DNA of 64,000 nucleotides from contig CAMXBY010000063.1 in NCBI GenBank assembly GCA_947179485.1, positions 1 through 64,000 on the forward strand, given 5' to 3'. The notes beneath the pieces are model-generated. The model was not told the origin of the DNA. It saw only the letters and a list, made by a program, of their open reading frames with translations, and did not search any database. This document shows positions 61,453 through 64,000 of the stretch, one piece after another. Source of the DNA: Allacma fusca. Taxonomy: Eukaryota > Arthropoda > Collembola > Symphypleona > Sminthuridae. Numbering within the stretch: position 1 is the first letter of the stretch; each line of letters opens with the position of its first letter. A program made the translations under genes and the position numbers.

Positions 61453-62612
61453 ATATCCAAATTATTGAATCAAAGGACTATGTAGGACTATAGTTGCATT
61501 CCTCTGTATTTTGACCCTTCTGAAATTAGTTCAATTATTACATCAGTAAAATTTATTCCAAGTTATAAATACATATTTGTATACAATTTGTAAAAAGCTT
61601 TAATTGTAACTTCATTGAATAAAATTATGTCAAAGAAGGATTTCTCGATTAATATTATGAAATTATTTCGTAATAAACTACTAATAAAAATGTCACATGA
61701 CAAAAGTTTTGGTTTCGTTATCAAAATCGAGCGTCAAAATTGTGCGAGCTCACGATTAGACTTAGACAATTAAATGCTGTGATATGTTCCCCATTTTTCG
61801 TCCATTCTGTATCCCTAACGCTGCTGAGTTGAAATTACAGCTGGCCCAAACCCATAACTTACAATGAGTACCATCTTGATTGACTTCCCAAAATGGAATT
61901 CCAAAGGAAATTAAGACCATATACATTGGTTGCAATGAGATTTGAATAGAAATTCATCAAACATATGTACATAACTACAAAATGTCTGCAAGGGTCCTTT
62001 TGTTGTATCTCCCCAAAATGGTATCTCCTTCATATGATGACAAGTACTCAGTCTTCTGTTATTCTTAAAATATTGAAAGCCAAAGTATCCACAGATTATT
62101 GACTGCAATCTAGAGTTTTCTGGATCAAACTACAAACTATTTCCCTTGATACCTGGGCAATAAATATACATATATAGATAGCAAATTTTACTGTTTTAAC
62201 ACAAATATCGGAAACATTTGAAACGGTACCTCGAACGATTAGCTGCCTTCAAAAGTGAAATTTTGACATGGTGTCCCAAGTGGTTTATCTTACTATTAGA
62301 TAGGATTCCATTGATAGGTCTCAGCGTCATTTATCAGAAAATTAACATGATGCTGAATATGGAGTAATGAATGGTTAGATACGGGATGATTCTTTATTAG
62401 TCAAATAATTCTTCCTTACATGTAAACACTTGAGAATTATGTCCCTAAAATAAATAACCAATGAAACAATTCTATTAAAATTAAGCAAATTTATATCACG
62501 TCCACTTACCAAACAACTATTTTCCAAGGGAGACACCCTGGGAATGACTTAATAATTATTTCCGGAAACTTGTTCAGTTTCGTCCCATCGTACACCCAAT
62601 TAACCTCGCTCC

Positions 62613-62957
62613 ATGAACTACAATATTTTACACAATGGATGCTTACTAGTAGATAGTAGTTACAGTAATTACATTATTGTACAGAATCTGAAAAACTCCA
62701 CTAAAATGCTTTTCAACCTAAAAAGTTTAGTCTGCAGTGCTACATTCATTACAACAGCGGAAATTATCCGAGTATCAAAATTCAAATCCTTTTCCGATGA
62801 AAGTGACTTTATCAATGCCGTTTTTTGGTATTACTTCTCCCCAGCAAAACTAACCCGATTGCTAATGATCGTGACTCATAATTCAACGGTCACAGATTTT
62901 ATCATCCACGTTGCGCTAAAACTCCGCGATAGAAGAATTGTAACAACAAGTCCATAA
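62613..62957 (+). CDS. Unassigned 114-codon ORF, unit 4 copy
   Basis: Identical in translation to 34547-34891. No recognised domain. Confidence 0.3.
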   Translation: MNYNILHNGCLLVDSSYSNYIIVQNLKNSTKMLFNLKSLVCSATFITTAEIIRVSKFKSFSDESDFINAVFWYYFSPAKLTRLLMIVTHNSTVTDFIIHVALKLRDRRIVTTSP

Positions 62958-63814
62958 AACGAAGGGAACCTTTGAGCCTGTGAGAGGGTTTCTGTCAAAG
63001 ACGAATGTAAAAATTATCGTGTGTTTTGTTTGACCAAATAGCAAGACTGTGATTATTTTTTTAAAATTTTTAAATTAAGGATTCAATATCGAATACCAGT
63101 ACCGAATAAGAATAAGAAATAAAAAAGAAATTCCGTATTATTGGATTTTCAGTGTAAAATTTTCAATTCCCACTTATTCAAATACTTGGATAAGACTTAA
63201 TTTTTGGGTTTTAAAAATTATATAATTACGCATATTTTCCTTCCAGTGAAGTTGCAATTATTCCTGGGCCAAATGACTGACTATGTGGAGTGCATTTTGC
63301 GGCTGAAAAAAACTTTCCTCTAAGGGTTTGGTCAAACGATAACGAGTAATCAAGTGTTTTTATTTCTTTATGTTCTTGAAATTTCCGAAGTATCCAGGGA
63401 ATATGAATGTAAGAATAATTAACACTATCATATTAAAATACCAAATATTTTCCTTAATATGTGTATTACAAAGCCTGTTAAATTTTAGTTTTTAGAAGAA
63501 TACGATTGATTTAATCACTTTGGGGTACCTCTATCGACTTTGAGGCTTTAAAATTCAAATTATGCAGAAATTTCCATGATAGTGGTTGCCTTTTACTTTT
63601 AGATAGGGTTCCATCGACATTTTGGTTGGCTTTAAATCATCATGTTTTTGTTATGTCCGATGTATACAGCTTACAGCGTAAGAAATACACAGAGTGCCAC
63701 AAAGGGATTGTTCCCCTATAGCCTGAAAAGGGGATTACACCTCTAAACGCACAAAATCTAAACGTATAACAGCTAAACGTATAAGCTCAATACGCATAAT
63801 CAGCTAAACGTATA

Positions 63815-63905
63815 AGGTATCTAAACGCATAATCGTCTAAACGTATAGGGTATCTAAACGCATAATCACCTGTACGTATAGGGTATCTAAACGCATAAGG
63901 TAGCA
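63815..63905. repeat. 33-bp minisatellite, unit 4 (short allele)
   Basis: One CACCTGTACGTATAGGG repeat, as in unit 3. Confidence 0.8.
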
Positions 63906-64000
63906 AAATGTATAATAATGTACATGTATATATTGACACTCGTTTGAATAAGGCTAGTATTTTAATTCAGGGATCAAAACAATATTTAGCGTTCTACACA

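Larger units (their letters stand above)
52713..61648. repeat. Higher-order repeat unit 3 (about 8936 bp; genes C3, A4, B4), mosaic
   Basis: About 630 bp shorter than units 1 and 2: it lacks the 498-bp insertion, two 33-bp repeats and one 194-bp copy, but has a duplicated peptide exon. From about 55266 to 59260 it carries many substitutions against units 1 and 2, while both sides are near identical to them. The first ~90 bp (52713-52800) also differ, resembling the module at 41500. Confidence 0.8.
61649..64000. repeat. Higher-order repeat unit 4, cut by the window end
   Basis: Corresponds to 33583-36000 of unit 1. It has the short minisatellite allele, like unit 3. Confidence 0.85.

Overview
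This is a eukaryotic nuclear window, most likely from an arthropod. It is AT-rich, its genes have several short exons with GT-AG introns, and it carries BEL/Pao, Penelope-like, Helitron and hAT-type elements. A chemoreceptor-like exon at the left edge and the transposon mix suggest a hexapod; I cannot name the species. There is no sign of prokaryotic organisation and no rRNA, tRNA or CRISPR. All gene models were built by reading splice sites and codon phase by eye.

Left part (1-19.2 kb): a chemoreceptor-like exon (minus), a 621-bp foldback element, a small two-exon gene of unknown function, two AAATAC-rich hAT-type MITEs, then a divergent pair of paralogous eight-exon genes (7515-10112 minus, 11783-17806 plus). 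The pair shares exon order, intron phases, a Cys cluster ending CSTxC, and a W-[VI]-D...LEIP block. One hAT-type MITE has landed in the last coding exon of the minus-strand gene and supplies its present stop codon.

19.2-23.6 kb: a BEL/Pao element with two 868-bp LTRs of equal, apparently identical sequence and a 5-bp target duplication. Its interior starts inside the reverse-transcriptase active-site motif, so primer-binding site, gag, protease and most of RT are gone, while RNase H and integrase remain open.

24.6-64 kb: a tandem cluster of tiny secreted-peptide genes. Each has exon 1 coding a signal peptide, a ~100-bp phase-2 intron, and exon 2 coding a basic peptide with a C-x9-C pair, usually with Asn-Gly or a similar turn before the second Cys. 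Types A, B and C occur. From 33.6 kb three full units of a higher-order repeat (about 9565, 9565 and 8936 bp) plus part of a fourth carry genes in the order C, A, B. Five copies are plain intact single-domain genes within the array (C1, B2, C2, B3, B4) and two lie to its left (A0, A1). One (C3) is an intact but chimeric two-domain gene. Three type-A copies share a lost start codon and one type-B copy has a nonsense codon. A Helitron, a Penelope-like fragment with a hammerhead-like motif, a 33-bp minisatellite and a 498-bp insertion decorate the array. The peptide family is the best candidate here for an undescribed system, plausibly defence-type secreted cationic peptides, though function is inference only.
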